Shown here piece after piece: positions 14,954 to 16,173 of a DNA stretch of 16,173 nt. Source of the DNA: Acidobacteriota bacterium (lineage in GTDB: Bacteria > Acidobacteriota > Blastocatellia > Pyrinomonadales > Pyrinomonadaceae); contig QHXL01000014.1 in NCBI GenBank assembly GCA_003222935.1, positions 1 to 16,173 of the forward strand, read 5' to 3'. Every line of letters begins with the position of its first letter. Within the stretch, counting starts at the first letter, position 1. The notes beneath the pieces are model-generated. The model was not told where the DNA came from and did no database searches. It saw only the letters and a program-made list of their open reading frames with translations. The position numbers were made by a program, and so were the translations under genes.

Positions 14954-15152
14954 TGCAGCGCTGTCTGCACTGAAAAGACAGCAGCCCGGAGTCGCCGTCA
15001 AACAACTCGAAACTTTTCAGCAGAAAGTCAGCACGTTTGGCAAGACAGACCAGGTCAGCGAGAAAGAGGCGGCGGCCTTAATTGTGGGGACGCAGATTGC
15101 AATGGGAGCCATTAACGAGAAAACGGCCAAACCAATTCCCAAAGGTCAATAG
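14928..15152 (+). CDS. Detached FIMAH-like C-terminal piece of the FG-GAP protein
   Basis: 74 codons from an ATG at 14928, overlapping the upstream stop by 26 nt and lacking a Shine-Dalgarno. The sequence (ATLDAALSALKRQQPGVAVK, LETFQQKVSTF, SEKEAAALIVGTQIAMGAI) matches helices 2 to 4 of the FIMAH domain often found at the C-terminus of secreted proteins. Helix 1 (INLLQDNVRALPI) is encoded at the end of the upstream frame. Removing one base between about 14916 and 14940, for instance in CCGGG at 14920-14924, would fuse the two into a 753-residue protein. I therefore read it as a frameshifted end and not as an independent gene. The domain is thought to be a helical bundle, with function poorly known. 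Confidence 0.65.
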   Translation: MMSMSATLDAALSALKRQQPGVAVKQLETFQQKVSTFGKTDQVSEKEAAALIVGTQIAMGAINEKTAKPIPKGQ

Positions 15153-15476
15153 AGAGCTTGGTGATGCGAGATTCGGCGGTGACAATCGTGCCCGGCGTAA
15201 CGCGCGTCTTCCGGTTTAATTAGCTTGAGAGAGCTGGTTGCAAAACTCGGACTTTAGTGGAATGGAGTGAGTACCAGCTCGCGGTAGCGATATTACTTGT
15301 GGCATCAAGCATGACGAGGATGTCGATCATACTAGCAAGATGGAAGCAGCTACGGTCTCCAGTGTCACCGGCCTCCTCGCCTGCCGGGTCGTGTTTAGCT
15401 CGATCGCGCTTCAGTTCAATCCAGCAGGCGGGGACGCCTGCGCTCCCAGCACCATGAAACACTAGTCGTCAAAGCG
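15153..15476. other. Non-coding convergent gap
   Basis: 324 bp between the 3' ends of the FG-GAP protein gene and the glycoside hydrolase gene. Short open frames exist on both strands, but none has a ribosome site or recognisable protein sequence. The only structured part is the small hairpin at 15424-15441. No intrinsic terminator with a T-tract is visible for either gene. Confidence 0.6.
15424..15441. repeat. Short GC-rich hairpin repeat
   Basis: GCAGGCG, loop GGGA, CGCCTGC gives a perfect 7-bp stem, followed by GCTCCCAGCA. On the minus strand it reads GGAGCGCAGGCGTCCCCGCC, a word I recall as a frequent intergenic hairpin in acidobacterial genomes, where it creates spurious peptides such as AGTPALPA. 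It lies 35 bp from the hydrolase stop codon and may act as a weak terminator or mRNA-end structure. Confidence 0.5.
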
Positions 15477-16173
15477 TCACTTAGATGGCTCAATCTCTCT
15501 CAAAGCTGCGGTTGGTACTAAGAGCCTTCGGGACTTCTCGACGATACGGTCTCTCGGGACAGTGAACGTTGCTGAGGTGATGACATTTGAGGGCGACGCA
15601 CCAATCTTGATCGAGTAAGTGCCGGCTTCAGCAATCCATGAAGAACTCGCAGTATCAAATGAGGCAAGATCTTTTGCTTCGAGTGTGAAATCAATCCTCT
15701 GCCAATCTCCCGGGCCCAACAATTTCGTTTTAGCGAATGCTCTTAACTCGTATATCGGCTTCTTTAATCTTCGTTGAGGCGCGCTGACATAAAGCTGGAC
15801 CACTTCCTTGCCTCGCACCTTGCCTGTGTTTTGCACCGTCACACTTATCGCCACTTTGTTTTGAAGCGTCTTTGGGTTCAGGCTCAATTTGACGTAAGAA
15901 AAAGTTGTATACGAGAGACCGTATCCAAAGTCATAAGCAGGCTTGACGCCAAACGTCTGGTAGTAGCGATAGCCGACGTAAATTCCTTCTTCGTACGTGG
16001 CTTCCGATCGTTTGCCTGCAAAGGGACCCGAGACGAGATTGGGCTTTTCTGGTAATTCCTTCCCCGGAAAAGTCTTCGCCGAAGGCACATCGGAGTAAGT
16101 CATGGGAAACGTAGTGGCTAATTTCCCTGAAGGGTTAGTCTTCCCGCTGAGCACATCTGCGATTGCATAACCT
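15477..16173 (-). CDS. Family 3 glycoside hydrolase (beta-glucosidase-like), C-terminal part
   Basis: 232 codons ending at the stop complementary to 15477-15479; the frame stays open to the right edge, so the N-terminus, with the catalytic nucleophile, is outside the window. Residues near the edge (GYAIADVLSGKTNPSGKLA, TTFP) are the end of the GH3 alpha/beta sandwich domain. EGIYVGYRYYQTFGV and the YDFGYGLSYTTF signature follow. The last 120 residues form the fibronectin III-like domain (VTVQNTGKVRGKEVVQLYVS, ELRAFAKTKLLGPGDW, SWIAEAGTYSIKIGAS). Family 3 enzymes release beta-linked sugars, often glucose or xylose, from oligosaccharides, commonly in the periplasm. The gene converges on the FG-GAP protein gene. 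Substrate cannot be judged from this part. Confidence 0.93.
   Translation of the reverse strand, partial: GYAIADVLSGKTNPSGKLATTFPMTYSDVPSAKTFPGKELPEKPNLVSGPFAGKRSEATYEEGIYVGYRYYQTFGVKPAYDFGYGLSYTTFSYVKLSLNPKTLQNKVAISVTVQNTGKVRGKEVVQLYVSAPQRRLKKPIYELRAFAKTKLLGPGDWQRIDFTLEAKDLASFDTASSSWIAEAGTYSIKIGASPSNVITSATFTVPRDRIVEKSRRLLVPTAALREIEPSK

Noticed and set aside
14501..15001. 166-codon open frame on the minus strand
   Set aside because: Antisense to the DUF11 part of the secreted protein gene; composition and lack of motifs mark it as a shadow.
15257..15457. 66-codon plus-strand and 80-codon minus-strand frames in the convergent gap
   Set aside because: Both end in the peptide products of the GC-rich hairpin repeat (QQAGTPALPAP, GSAGVPACW), a typical false coding signal.

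Overview
This 16.2 kb window looks like a chromosomal segment of a Gram-negative, environmental bacterium of moderate GC. An acidobacterium of the Blastocatellia type is my best guess. The evidence is a YaiO-type outer-membrane barrel, a secreted FG-GAP/DUF11 protein with a FIMAH-like C-terminus, a DUF6265 lipocalin-like protein, REP-like hairpins, and several copies of a dispersed repeat built on CTCTGTG words. The taxonomic call is inference. I see no rRNA, tRNA, CRISPR array, prophage or intact insertion sequence.

Layout. Positions 1-1315 (minus strand): the 5' part of a secreted DUF6265 protein gene, not previously marked because it runs off the left edge. A 96-bp palindromic repeat separates it from an AraC-family regulator. 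Positions 1369-2250 (plus): a tandem GNAT acetyltransferase, divergent from the regulator. Positions 2269-2620: a MITE-like element with 37-bp inverted ends, directly followed by a yybP-ykoY (Mn2+) riboswitch and an intrinsic terminator that share one RNA strand. Positions 2666-3786: the TerC-family manganese exporter that the riboswitch controls; its reading frame is broken by a one-base shift near position 2885. Positions 3787-4177: an intergenic stretch made almost wholly of inverted repeats, including a REP-like pair. Positions 4178-6010: a membrane-anchored MutS-family ATPase, followed by a second copy of the palindromic repeat.

Positions 6252-12601 are the most coherent and interesting part. 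A five-gene, same-strand, tightly packed operon encodes a stand-alone receiver, a YaiO-like outer-membrane barrel, a membrane-tethered HEAT-repeat protein, a processive-type family 2 glycosyltransferase and a hybrid histidine kinase (PAS, HisKA, HATPase, two receivers, Hpt). Three of the four junctions overlap; the first leaves only 6 nt. I infer an exopolysaccharide synthesis and export machine wired to its own phosphorelay: kinase His219, receiver Asp510/Asp661, Hpt His799, then Asp67 of the stand-alone receiver. The substrate is unknown.

Positions 12893-15152 encode a secreted seven-repeat FG-GAP propeller protein with two DUF11 domains and a FIMAH-like tail; the tail is split by a second frameshift near 14916-14940. 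Positions 15153-15476 are a non-coding convergent gap. From 15477 to the right edge (minus strand) is the C-terminal part of a family 3 glycoside hydrolase. Two frameshifts in 16 kb, at or near short homopolymers, raise the question of consensus errors versus true decay.
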